Source of the DNA: a bacterium
Lineage (GTDB): Bacteria > Bacteroidota > Ignavibacteria > Kapaibacteriales > UBA7675
Direction of reading: 5' to 3'
Assembly (NCBI GenBank): GCA_030430495.1
Contig: JAUIKM010000014.1
Span: 62,001-126,000, forward strand
Length of the DNA stretch: 64,000 nucleotides
A program made the translations under genes and the position numbers. This document shows positions 47,655 to 55,309 of this stretch, piece by piece (positions within the stretch are counted from its first letter, which is position 1; each line of letters starts with the position of its first letter). Under the pieces are notes generated by a model. That model worked only from the letters and a program-made list of their open reading frames with translations, made no database searches and had not been told where the DNA came from.

Positions 47655-48470
47655 ATGGAAGATTTTGACTTTATCCAGTACGTCAGCGGTCTGGCGATGG
47701 ACATCCTGCCCAAGCTGGCGTTGGCCATTCTGGCGCTGATAGTCGGTTGGTGGATGATCAAAGGCATCATGGCCGCGGTCGGCAAAGCATTGGATCGCTC
47801 CAAGGTGGAAGCGTCGCTCAAACCCTTTCTGACCAGCATCATCGGCGTTATGCTGAAGGTCGCACTGATCATCAGTATCGCTTCCATGCTCGGTGTCGAA
47901 ACGACGTCCTTCGTGGCCATCATCGGCGCGGCCGGCCTGGCGATCGGTCTGGCGCTGCAGGGCAGCCTCTCCAATTTCGCCGGCGGTGTGCTCATCCTCA
48001 TGTTCAAGCCGTTCAAGGTGGGTGACTTTATCGACGCGCAGGGGCACAGCGGCACCGTTAGCTCTATCCAGATTTTCAACACCGTCCTCAAAACGCCGGA
48101 TAATAAAACAATTATCCTGGCCAACGGACCGGTTGCCGGCGGCAGCATTGTTAACTATTCAACCGAGCCGACGCGCCGTCTGGACATGACATTCGGCATC
48201 GGTTACAGCGACGACATCAACAAGGCGCGCGAGGTGATCTGGAGTCTGATTAATGCGGAGGAGCGCATCTTTAAGGATCCGGCCGCACAGGTGCTGGTGT
48301 CGGAGCTGGCCGACAGCTCGGTTAACTTCTCCGTGCGCATGTGGGTTAAAGGCGGCGACTACTGGCCGCTGCACTTTGAACTGACGGAAAAGGTCAAAAT
48401 CGCATTTGACAAAGAGGGCATTTCGATTCCCTTCCCGCAGATGGATCTGCACGTGGACAAACAGAGTTAA
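47655..48470 (+). CDS. Small-conductance mechanosensitive channel (MscS family)
   Basis: 271 residues preceded by GGAGGA. Three N-terminal helices end in the classic TM3 pore helix (FVAIIGAAGLAIGLALQGSLSN, with regular Gly/Ala packing). The beta domain follows (FKPFKVGDFIDAQGHSGTV, TVLKTPDNKTIILANG), with the C-terminal alpha/beta domain after it and IPFPQMDLHV at the end, a common MscS closing motif. Length and order match E. coli MscS (286 residues). It releases solutes on hypo-osmotic shock in the inner membrane. It lies 77 bp after the MscS-like gene and is likely in the same operon as the ion transporter. A terminator follows. Confidence 0.93.
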   Translation: MEDFDFIQYVSGLAMDILPKLALAILALIVGWWMIKGIMAAVGKALDRSKVEASLKPFLTSIIGVMLKVALIISIASMLGVETTSFVAIIGAAGLAIGLALQGSLSNFAGGVLILMFKPFKVGDFIDAQGHSGTVSSIQIFNTVLKTPDNKTIILANGPVAGGSIVNYSTEPTRRLDMTFGIGYSDDINKAREVIWSLINAEERIFKDPAAQVLVSELADSSVNFSVRMWVKGGDYWPLHFELTEKVKIAFDKEGISIPFPQMDLHVDKQS

Positions 48471-48516
48471 ACGCTCTGTGCAACACTGCTTTGCAGATTC
48501 TTGATTGGAATGTTGG

Positions 48517-48545
48517 CAGCCGCCGGACTTCGGGTTCGGCGGCTG
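48517..48545 (+). terminator. Terminator of the transporter-MscS operon
   Basis: CAGCCGCCG / CGGCGGCTG, 9-bp stem with 11-base loop, followed by TTGTGTTTAAG, 46 bp after the MscS stop. Confidence 0.8.
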
Positions 48546-48583
48546 TTGTGTTTAAGGGTGTTTACTCGCGCTGTTGTTGAAGG

Positions 48584-48659
48584 ACGGCCGCATGATCGCT
48601 TTGAGCTGCTGTCGCATCTCAGGCTCTTTTGAGCTTTTGTTTGTCGGCGGGTGAGGAGT
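48584..48659 (-). repeat. REP-like hairpin element, copy 4 (long form)
   Basis: A 76-bp unit identical to 52709-52784 except at two positions. On the minus strand it begins with ACTCCTCACC, CCGCCGACAAACAAAAG, then GAGCC, a hairpin (48602-48621: TGAG-A-TGC, loop, GCA-G-CTCA), AAAGCGATCATG and CGGCCGT. The core matches copy 1 at 477. Confidence 0.85.
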
Positions 48660-48719
48660 GTGAAGCCGAAGGACCAGGTAATTCAGAGATCCAGCTTTTC
48701 AGGTTTCAACGGGCGAAGA

Positions 48720-49030
48720 TGTGCCCCGAGTGGGCGGTTGGACTGCATGACCGGTCAAAAGAACTGTTGGTGGCTTCGATTTTGGACGCAGCTCCGCGTG
48801 ATCAAAGGGGCCCACCCCGCCTCCACCTCCGGCTTGCGCCAATTTTCTCCACACAGCTCTCCCTGCCCGGCAAAAACCGGGCGGTTCACATCTTCTCGTC
48901 GCTCGGCGGAGCCGGGCGCGCTTTCCCGCCTCCGCACAGCAAGTCTACAACCGCGGCCTTGTTTTCCCATGGCTAAAAAACTGAACGGGCATCCTGCTGC
49001 TGCAAGCGGTCAATATTTCGTATAAATCGC
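48720..49030 (+). repeat. 0.3-kb repeat C, copy 1
   Basis: Bases 48720-49020 match 53446-53746 without a visible difference. Then two mismatches (TA versus CG) are followed by TAAATCGC, so the repeat runs 311 bp. It includes an internal CCGGG-rich hairpin and an open frame on each strand that is simply copied. No transposase, terminal inverted repeat or clear target duplication was found. It is followed 23 bp later by the remnant of the gene intact at 52912. Confidence 0.9.
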
Positions 49031-49052
49031 ACCTGAAAAACGGCGCTCACCC

Positions 49053-49151
49053 GGTAAGTTTAATCTCAACCCTGTTGACAAATACTATCACCAGACGTCG
49101 TGGCCGGAGTTCGTCAAAGCGTTGGATCGTTTTCTTGCCGATGAGGATTGA
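49053..49151 (+). pseudogene. 3' remnant of a paralogue of the gene at 52912-53298
   Basis: The last 32 codons read GKFNLNPVDKYYHQTSWP, then EFVKALDRFLADED and stop. They align with the last 32 codons of the intact gene (GQFSFNPEDKYWHQTLWP, EFVKALDRLFADED). The rest of the gene is absent; repeat C copy 1 lies directly upstream. This looks like a truncated duplicate, with synonymous and conservative differences suggesting that it is old. Confidence 0.8.
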
Positions 49152-49317
49152 GTTGAAACCGACCAGAGCATGCCGTGGGAACAGACGGGAATTTAATTGC
49201 AAAGCGTCGGCGGCGGCCGGGAAACAGTGCTGCAGATCATCGGGCGGGCGTCGGTCGCAAAACAACTGCTGGCAAGTCCGTTGAACAAGTGGATGAACGA
49301 ATCTCTCGGTTTTACGC

Positions 49318-49923
49318 TTAAAACCCCAGCGCTTCACGCAGCAGTTGTTTGCCGCGCCAGGACAAATGGCCCAGCGAGTCTCCTGCATTTTCCCCGGTGA
49401 CGAACAAGTCATTGTAGCGGAAGTGCAGCGGCGCGCCCTTGGTTGTTTTGTTAAAAATCACGACTTCCGGCGTGTAGCGGACGTCGAGTCGTCCGTGCCA
49501 ACCTCCCTGAACTTCGCGCGGCGGGTGGCCGTCGCGTCGACCGCTCTGTGCGTCGAAAATAACTCTCGTAAAGCGCGGCATCGTGTTTTCAACAAATTGC
49601 ATGGCTGCGCGCCTGTCCAGCGACTTGCCGCCGAAGCGGGCCAGCGCGATCAGTCCAACCTGAGTGCTGTCTGCTTGCAAAGAATCCAGCACATACGATT
49701 CAATTTTGTTAAAGCAGGTTTTGCAGTTGTAGCGATTGACCAGCGTGACCAAAAGTGTAGCTTGCGTGAAGTTGTCCAGGTAGATCGTGTCGCGATTCAG
49801 TTCCACGCCCAGCGGCAGAGCGTGTGCGGAATTCACGCTGCCGTCCGATTGGCCGGAAACACAGCCGCAGCAGCAGGCCATGGCCAGGCAAGTCAGCGCT
49901 GAGAGAACCCTGGAGCGAATCAT
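49318..49923 (-). CDS. Thioredoxin-like exported lipoprotein with CxxC
   Basis: 201 residues. A signal peptide ends in a Cys-rich stretch (AMACCCGCVSG) in which a lipidation Cys is likely. The mature part contains LLVTLVNRYNCKTCFNKIE, a CxxC preceded by a hydrophobic strand, as in thioredoxin-fold oxidoreductases. SLDRRAAMQFVENTMPRF follows, then VIFNKTTKG, a strand typical of TlpA-like ends. It is the last gene of a minus-strand group and 40 bp downstream of a paralogue with the same layout. Probably a periplasmic or outer-membrane thiol-disulphide protein. Its surroundings are clearly AT-richer than the rest of the window. Confidence 0.65.
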   Translation of the reverse strand: MIRSRVLSALTCLAMACCCGCVSGQSDGSVNSAHALPLGVELNRDTIYLDNFTQATLLVTLVNRYNCKTCFNKIESYVLDSLQADSTQVGLIALARFGGKSLDRRAAMQFVENTMPRFTRVIFDAQSGRRDGHPPREVQGGWHGRLDVRYTPEVVIFNKTTKGAPLHFRYNDLFVTGENAGDSLGHLSWRGKQLLREALGF

Positions 49924-49963
49924 GTTTCACCTGTTTAATCTGCCGACAACGGCCGCAATTTGA

Positions 49964-50593
49964 CTATTCTCCGCGATATGCCAAATGACGGACAATCGAT
50001 TCTTTGGCCGCCGGGTTAAGAGAGCCTTCGTCATCAAACAGGTTGGCGGCCTTCAACACGGCCGATTGTTCGGGGAATTCACAGTTCCAGATAATTAATG
50101 CCGGTCCGCTGTCTATTCCAAGGCGGCCGTGGATGTCGGCAGCTTCGCCGGCCTGAGTGCGAATAAACTCCGGGGAGTCAATGTCAAACACAAGGGGCCA
50201 GTGCTGCAAGGACGTATCCGCCTGAATCTCCTGGATGAGCTTGCGTCTGTCGAGCGATGATTCAAAGCCGTGAACGAGCAAACATGCGCTCACGCCTGTG
50301 TCCGCCTCCAGATGCCGTTGAATAAATGCGCCAAGTTCCTGAACGCATGACATGCACGAGTTGCGGTTGACCAGCAGGGCGCAGGACGCGCGTGCCGAGT
50401 CGCAGTCGTCAAACAACTGTACGGTATCCCTGGCCAGATTGACGGCGAACAATGAACGGCGGAAAACTTCCATGTCGACTCCAGACATAGCTGTGCCAAA
50501 CCCCCTGGTTAAACAGAAAAATCCGGCAAAAACAAGCAGTATCGAGGCACGCAGGAAAGTTCTCACGGCAGCGTCAGATTGTGAAGGGTTCAT
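49964..50593 (-). CDS. Thioredoxin-like exported protein with CxxC, paralogue of the next gene
   Basis: 209 residues with an N-terminal hydrophobic signal (ILLVFAGFFCLTRGF). CALLVNRNSCMSCVQELG holds the CxxC in the same position as the neighbour's NCKTC motif, and SLDRRKLIQEI and ALIIWNCEF match its SLDRR and VVIFN blocks, so the two arose by duplication. The start ATG overlaps the stop of the beta-propeller gene by ATGA (50590-50593), so they are translated together. Likely periplasmic redox function; substrate unknown. A dedicated role for the propeller or the small secreted protein upstream is possible. Confidence 0.65.
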   Translation of the reverse strand: MNPSQSDAAVRTFLRASILLVFAGFFCLTRGFGTAMSGVDMEVFRRSLFAVNLARDTVQLFDDCDSARASCALLVNRNSCMSCVQELGAFIQRHLEADTGVSACLLVHGFESSLDRRKLIQEIQADTSLQHWPLVFDIDSPEFIRTQAGEAADIHGRLGIDSGPALIIWNCEFPEQSAVLKAANLFDDEGSLNPAAKESIVRHLAYRGE

Positions 50594-51816
50594 TCATTGT
50601 TAACATCCCACTGCCATGCAAAAATATCCACAGCCAGTAGCGGAGGATTAGTCGCAATAAAATCGTCCTCCTTGCCGCTGAAGTCATTAAAAGTCTGGCC
50701 AAGCGGGCTGTCGCCGGAAGCAAAACGAAGTACAACGAAATATTCGGCGTTCATGTATTGCATGTTGTACGCCGGCTGCATCGGGTAGAACGTGGAGTCG
50801 ATAACAACGTCCGGCTGCTGATGGACATAGTCCTGTTCGACGTCGGACTTCCACAGTTGCCAGGCGCCGTTCTGCCGCTTCCAGAAGTCCCAGATGTAAC
50901 GTTGAAAACCGTCGTCATGTTCGCCATGTGAAATCCGAACGGCCAGCAGTGAGTCACCCAGAAACTGGATGAAGTTTAACTTGGATCCCGCGTAGTACAA
51001 TTTCGAAATGGCGTTTATCTTGTCGCGTGGTTTTTCCGGCGGAATGTGTTCGGTCAGTTTAACAATCTGGTTTGTGTCGATCTGTTTCCACCAGGACGGT
51101 TGCTCTCTGGTGAGTGTTTGCCGGTAGTTGAGCTCCAGGTCGTACAATGCGATTTCGTATGTTGCCGCATTTGCCGCGGCTACAAGTTTGTCGTTCACCG
51201 ACACCCATTGACTCGGGAGAAAGTAGGTCAGTTCAATCGGATGAAATCTTGGTCTTGCGGTAAACGCGGCCGCGAGCGTCTGCGGTTCCAGTATTTGAAT
51301 CAGTCGCTTTTCGGGACTGGACTTTGGGTGGGCGTCGTAAATCTTGGATGCAACAATTGTATTGCTGTTGTTTAACTCGACAGCCGTAAAACTCTCGTTT
51401 AACTCGTGGATGCTGTTGAATGTGAGTTTGTTGTCGGCGGACCTGTCAAACAGAATCAGTTCGCGGTATTTTGACAACATGACCAATTTGTCCGGCCCCA
51501 CCGCAATTCCCGCTACCTGCTCGATGTCGTAATGCTCAACTTCGGCGGGAATTATTGCGTACTGCTCCTCGGTCGAGTAGTTCGAGAGGTTAACAACAAC
51601 AAACCTGAGCGAGTCGTTTGTTGCCTGGTTGAGATAAATAAACAAGTCGTCGTTGTGGAGTGCTCCGGCGAATTTATCGGGGCTGTTAAACGCAAAGGGC
51701 GTTGTAATAGTTTTGTCATACTTGACGATGCTGCGCAAAGGATACCCGGCGAAAGCCGAAAACTGTGGGGTCAGCATCAGGCAGAAAATGAGTATTCCAG
51801 GGATGTGTTTCATCAT
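50590..51816 (-). CDS. Exported six-bladed beta-propeller-like protein
   Basis: About 408 residues from ATG 51816 (or 51813) with a signal peptide (MMKHIPGILIFCLMLTPQFS). The mature part is strand-rich, with repeated hydrophobic-D-x-x-x blocks such as VVVNLSNYST, AGIAVGPDKLVMLSK, ELILFDRSADNKL and YEIALYDLELNYR. This is like the 6-bladed propeller proteins of Bacteroidota that often sit near NVEALA-type peptides. No catalytic motif. It is preceded, across a 118-bp gap with a 12-bp hairpin, by a small secreted-protein gene, and followed by the thioredoxin-like genes. Codon use is AT-richer than elsewhere (for example TTTAAC and AAC-rich stretches). Confidence 0.6.
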   Translation of the reverse strand: MMKHIPGILIFCLMLTPQFSAFAGYPLRSIVKYDKTITTPFAFNSPDKFAGALHNDDLFIYLNQATNDSLRFVVVNLSNYSTEEQYAIIPAEVEHYDIEQVAGIAVGPDKLVMLSKYRELILFDRSADNKLTFNSIHELNESFTAVELNNSNTIVASKIYDAHPKSSPEKRLIQILEPQTLAAAFTARPRFHPIELTYFLPSQWVSVNDKLVAAANAATYEIALYDLELNYRQTLTREQPSWWKQIDTNQIVKLTEHIPPEKPRDKINAISKLYYAGSKLNFIQFLGDSLLAVRISHGEHDDGFQRYIWDFWKRQNGAWQLWKSDVEQDYVHQQPDVVIDSTFYPMQPAYNMQYMNAEYFVVLRFASGDSPLGQTFNDFSGKEDDFIATNPPLLAVDIFAWQWDVNNE

Positions 51817-51843
51817 CTGCGGTGTACGTTATTTAGAACAAGG

Positions 51844-51877
51844 CAGGTCCGCCGCGACATTGCAAGCGGCGGACCTG
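51844..51877. promoter_or_regulatory. 12-bp inverted repeat between the secreted-protein and propeller genes
   Basis: CAGGTCCGCCGC / GCGGCGGACCTG around a 10-base loop, with TTTTATT on the plus side and only CCTTGTT on the minus side where the genes run. It could act as a partial terminator or processing site lowering propeller expression relative to the small protein. A weaker hairpin (51898-51928) lies just after the small gene's stop. Confidence 0.6.
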
Positions 51878-51934
51878 TTTTATTAGCGATAATTCGAACC
51901 GCCGGGCCGTGCGGCTTCAGCGGTTTAATCTACG

Positions 51935-52285
51935 TCATTCAACGGTAATTTCAGAGTTGTTCATTATCGGCGTGTCGGAGCTCCAGTCCACGCCGATACC
52001 GCTCGTGGGATCTGAATACGATCCTACGAGGTTGCCGCTTTGAATCTGTGCAATGGCGTAGTCCATCAGCGACTGCTCGGATGTAAAGATTGTCGCTTTG
52101 GGACAGTCGGTGTATCCGGCGCCTTCACAGATAATCAGTTTGTCGTTTCCATGTGTTTCCTCGTACGTTGTGTCGAATCCATGCGGTCCGCCGCCTTTGG
52201 TTTTGCGCACGGTTTTAGCGTCGACGTTGACCGTTGCAAACGCGAGGGCTACAACAGTAAATGCAATGAAAATCTTGCGTGTCAT
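51935..52285 (-). CDS. Small secreted protein, NVEALA-like position
   Basis: 116 residues, AAGGA upstream. A short signal peptide (MTRKIFIAFTVVALAFATVN, ending VDA) is followed by a Lys/Gly-rich stretch (KTVRKTKGGGP) and a polar domain with one Cys pair (IICEGAGYTDCPKA). In Bacteroidota, small exported peptides of the NVEALA type are encoded beside six-bladed propeller genes. This gene has the same position and a similar leader (VNVDA) but is longer and lacks the exact motif, so membership is only suggested. The poly-G tract at 52427-52436 lies about 140 bp upstream of its start. Confidence 0.5.
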   Translation of the reverse strand: MTRKIFIAFTVVALAFATVNVDAKTVRKTKGGGPHGFDTTYEETHGNDKLIICEGAGYTDCPKATIFTSEQSLMDYAIAQIQSGNLVGSYSDPTSGIGVDWSSDTPIMNNSEITVE

Positions 52286-52426
52286 TTTAAGTATCCTTGT
52301 TTAATACAAGTGTAAAGAGAATGTAGGGTAATTGGAGAAGTGGCACAGTTGATCAGGCTATGCCGCTTCCGATGTTCAAAGAAGTCTCAATTCTCAATGA
52401 TAGTTATTCCGGCTGTTGACCGGGGC

Positions 52427-52436
52427 GGGGGGGGGG
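52427..52436 (+). repeat. Poly-G tract (10 G)
   Basis: A run of ten G preceded by GGGGC. It is upstream of the minus-strand small secreted-protein gene, so length changes could in principle alter its promoter spacing. Confidence 0.7.
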
Positions 52437-52708
52437 TGTGAACGCTGTCGGGCTGCCTGAGTCCGCTGGATTGCGTTCATGGCCAAGATAAGTACGGCGA
52501 ATGTGGAATGCAAGTCGCTATTTTTTGCATTGGTTATTCTCGCAGGACATACGGCAGTCATGTGCCGGACCACTCATTGCACTTTTCTGCTTGTCAGGAC
52601 ATGTTATCAGCACGGCAATTGCGCGTCTGTTTTCAGAGTTTCCGGCTTGTCCGTTCCTCTGCGATGCGGCTTTCTCTTTCTGTCAGGTGCTTCGCCTTTT
52701 TCCTCGCA

Positions 52709-52784
52709 ACGGCCGCATGATCGCTTTGAGCTGCTGCCGCATCTCAGGCTCTTTTAAGCTTTTGTTTGTCGGCGGGTGAGGAGT
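52709..52784 (-). repeat. REP-like hairpin element, copy 5 (long form)
   Basis: 76 bp, two differences from 48584-48659. One of the two changes lies in the hairpin loop, so the stem is kept. It ends 127 bp before the intact unknown gene at 52912. Confidence 0.85.
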
Positions 52785-52911
52785 TGCGGGTCGTGGCGAC
52801 CCGATTCACACGCCGAAATTTTGTTACTTTATCGCGACCGGGGCTGCGCTCACTGACAAGACCAAAACGCAGCTCCGCCACTGCCGCTATACTTAAACAA
52901 GCTGGTAGATA

Positions 52912-53298
52912 ATGGCCACACGCAAATCCAACACGATCTTTGAACAGTCGGTCCCTTTCACGGCCGATGACTATCTGGCGGCGCTGCAACAGATAGAGAT
53001 GGACGATACGGAACTGACTTTGCTGACGCATCACTATTACGCGCCGGAGCACACCGTGTGTTTTACGGAGATGGCGCAGCAGATGGGCTGGAGCAGTTAC
53101 CGCGTTGTCAATGCGCGCTACGGCAAGCTGGCGTCGAGAGTCGCCGATAAACTCTGCGCCGGGATGACGGAATGGCCGAGCACGCGTCTGCGCATCTTCG
53201 GGCAGTTTTCGTTCAATCCTGAGGACAAGTACTGGCACCAGACTTTGTGGCCCGAGTTTGTCAAAGCGCTGGACCGTTTATTTGCAGATGAGGACTGA
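52912..53298 (+). CDS. Small uncharacterised protein (duplicated, other copy broken)
   Basis: 128 residues, no signal peptide. It follows a pattern I associate with small uncharacterised proteins and the N-terminal regions of some nuclease-like proteins: FTADDYLAALQQIEMDDTEL, LLTHHYYAPEHTVCFTEMAQ, SSYRVVNARYGKLA. This YAP-x-x-TV then Y-x-x-V-N-x-xYG-x-L pattern looks like a helix-turn-helix-like fold. A C-terminal part, RIFGQFSFNPEDKYWHQTLW, ends in ADED. A truncated paralogue is at 49053-49151. The REP element upstream and repeat C downstream (53446) also occur near the broken copy, but in a different order. Function unknown; a defence or nuclease-associated role is conceivable but unsupported. 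Confidence 0.65.
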   Translation: MATRKSNTIFEQSVPFTADDYLAALQQIEMDDTELTLLTHHYYAPEHTVCFTEMAQQMGWSSYRVVNARYGKLASRVADKLCAGMTEWPSTRLRIFGQFSFNPEDKYWHQTLWPEFVKALDRLFADED

Positions 53299-53445
53299 TC
53301 TGAATGTCGGATCCCGGCGGCCCGCGCGACTTCCGATGATGGTCCCGCGCACCCCGGACCGGCCGGCAGCTTTTTGAGCGGTCAAGATCAGGGCTAGGCC
53401 GCCTGTGATGATGCTCCATGCGAAACAAGCCTGAACGGCCTGATT

Positions 53446-53756
53446 TGTGCCCCGAGTGGGCGGTTGGACTGCATGACCGGTCAAAAGAACTGTTGGTGGC
53501 TTCGATTTTGGACGCAGCTCCGCGTGATCAAAGGGGCCCACCCCGCCTCCACCTCCGGCTTGCGCCAATTTTCTCCACACAGCTCTCCCTGCCCGGCAAA
53601 AACCGGGCGGTTCACATCTTCTCGTCGCTCGGCGGAGCCGGGCGCGCTTTCCCGCCTCCGCACAGCAAGTCTACAACCGCGGCCTTGTTTTCCCATGGCT
53701 AAAAAACTGAACGGGCATCCTGCTGCTGCAAGCGGTCAATATTTCGCGTAAATCGC
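53446..53756 (+). repeat. 0.3-kb repeat C, copy 2
   Basis: Matches 48720-49030 with two mismatches near the end. It starts 148 bp after the unknown gene at 52912-53298 and runs into the tandem repeat at 53752. Confidence 0.9.
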
Positions 53757-53890
53757 TTTGAACTCAGAGCGCGTTGGAGTCCAATGGCATGATTTGTTCG
53801 ATCGCGCTGCAAACTGTGCGCGCTGAAGTCAAATCTCAGAATCGGTTCTATCGCGCTGTAAACCGCGCGCGGACTGACGGCATTCGTTTG
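53752..53890 (+). repeat. Three imperfect tandem units (49, 49 and 41 bp)
   Basis: Units start at 53752, 53801 and 53850 with ATCGC-CTG-AAAC-like openings and GCGCG blocks (for example ATCGCGCTGCAAACTGTGCG and ATCGCGCTGTAAACCGCGCG). A fourth start, ATCCCGCT, is at 53891. The rest of 53299-54129 shows only repeat C and no gene. Confidence 0.6.
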
Positions 53891-54129
53891 ATCCCGCTCC
53901 GCCGCCCCAAAAATCTGCGTTCGCCCTGAAGCCAAAGCGCACATCCCGTTTTACTGTCCCCTACCGCTCCATTTCACGTCGTCCGCTCCCGGACGTGCAC
54001 GGCTGCAACACGCCCTTAACGTTTTTTAAGATCGATTTAACATTTACCGCTGCGCCCGCGCTTGTGCGCCTCCGGCGCCGCGGCCATATTGTGCGTCAAT
54101 TCTATACAAGCCAGGATCAGGAGAGTTTT

Positions 54130-55020
54130 ATGTTCGTTCAGAGACTTCGTGTTGTATGTATTTGTCTGTGTGGCGTTGTGTTTTCAAGCACCGCGGCGCT
54201 CGGCCAGACAGTCATCCCCTATTCCGCCAATCTCACCGCCGACGGAATGCAGAGCGCCGGCGAACTCGACGGCACAATGGAAGTACAGGTCACCGGCGGG
54301 CACGGCAGCGTGACCGTGAACGTGGCGCACGACGGCGATGGGCTGTTCTGCGCCTTCAGCGGCGCGCTGCAAACGCAGTTCCAGCTGCCGGAAGTGCTGA
54401 TCGATCCCGCGCTGCATCGCTCCGAGGAATGGCTGGAAGACGACGTCTGGATCCACGTGTCCGGCTCCGATTGTTTCAGCATCGGCGAGCACTCCAACTA
54501 CGACGACTGTGAACAGGAGCAACCCGACTGGATCGGTGTGCCGAACCTCGGGCAGAGCGGCAATGTGACCTATATCGAAATCTATCTGCCCTTTGACTTT
54601 CTCGGCGTCATCACCGGTGACTTTGCCGGCTTTGGCCTCGCCTTCGACGTCACCAATACGGCCGGTTCTTACTCTTTCTGGCCGCAAACAGCCGATATCG
54701 ACCGACCGTCCACCTGGTCCACCGTGATTCTGGAGACGACGCCGACCGACGTGGAGGACAACACGCGCGGCGCGTCGGGTCCGGCGGCGCGAATTCTGCC
54801 GGACGGCACGCTGGAACTGCGCGGGGTCGCCGTCGACCGCGGCGCGGTCCAGCTGACGCTCACCGATATGCGGGGGCGCACGCTGCTGCGGCGGGAGCTC
54901 ACAGAAGCTGCGGGCTCCGTGGACCTGACGGATCAGGGACTCGCGGCCGGGGCTTACGTGCTGGCGCTGCGGCGACAAACCGAGGTTCTGCTGGTGCGGA
55001 AACTCCTGTACACGCCCTGA
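54130..55020 (+). CDS. T9SS-exported protein with DOMON/CBM9-like domain
   Basis: 296 residues. ATG 54130 follows AGGAG and starts a signal peptide (VVCICLCGVVFSSTAALGQ). Residues ~30-200 form a beta-sandwich with EWLEDDVWIHVSGSDCFSI, GEHSNYDDCEQEQPDWIGVP and FGLAFDVTNTAGSYSFWPQ, resembling CBM9/DOMON-type sugar- or haem-binding domains. The last ~80 residues form a type A T9SS sorting domain (GTLELRGVAVDRG, VQLTLTDMRGRTLL, GLAAGAYVLALR, ending LVRKLLYTP). It should be exported by T9SS and anchored at the surface; the ligand is unknown. No partner gene is adjacent on the same operon. Confidence 0.8.
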   Translation: MFVQRLRVVCICLCGVVFSSTAALGQTVIPYSANLTADGMQSAGELDGTMEVQVTGGHGSVTVNVAHDGDGLFCAFSGALQTQFQLPEVLIDPALHRSEEWLEDDVWIHVSGSDCFSIGEHSNYDDCEQEQPDWIGVPNLGQSGNVTYIEIYLPFDFLGVITGDFAGFGLAFDVTNTAGSYSFWPQTADIDRPSTWSTVILETTPTDVEDNTRGASGPAARILPDGTLELRGVAVDRGAVQLTLTDMRGRTLLRRELTEAAGSVDLTDQGLAAGAYVLALRRQTEVLLVRKLLYTP

Positions 55021-55309
55021 GCCTGGCAGCTTCCGGCGCGCTGACAAACAAAAGCGGCCTTTTAAAAGGATTGGAAAAGACAAGGTCGGCGCGTCGGAAT
55101 GCCATTGGCCATGCGTTGCGGGAGCAATATCCGCAGCTTTTTGCGCGCCATTTTGTGCACGGGTGAAACTTCAGCGGTGCGGCTACGTTAGCGCGGGGTT
55201 TGCAGGGGGACGGTTTCCGCTCACACCACGCCATCCTTGCCGAGCTGCGGCGCCCGCCTCAAGGCGCCGACGGCAGTTGCGCACAACAACAAAGCGAAAT
55301 GGAACCGTC

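Larger units (their letters stand above)
52286..52911. other. Intergenic region with poly-G tract and REP element
   Basis: 626 bp. A TACACTTG-type -7 element lies near 52310 on the minus strand for the small secreted gene. GGGGC followed by ten G is at 52422-52436, and the REP-like element at 52709-52784. Short frames in 52479-52779 have no recognisable product. Confidence 0.45.

Noticed and set aside
48755-48970. A 71-residue minus-strand frame, identical at 53481-53696
   Set aside because: Identity follows from the 0.3-kb repeat being copied, not from selection on protein. Arg/Glu-rich, no motif, no start signal.
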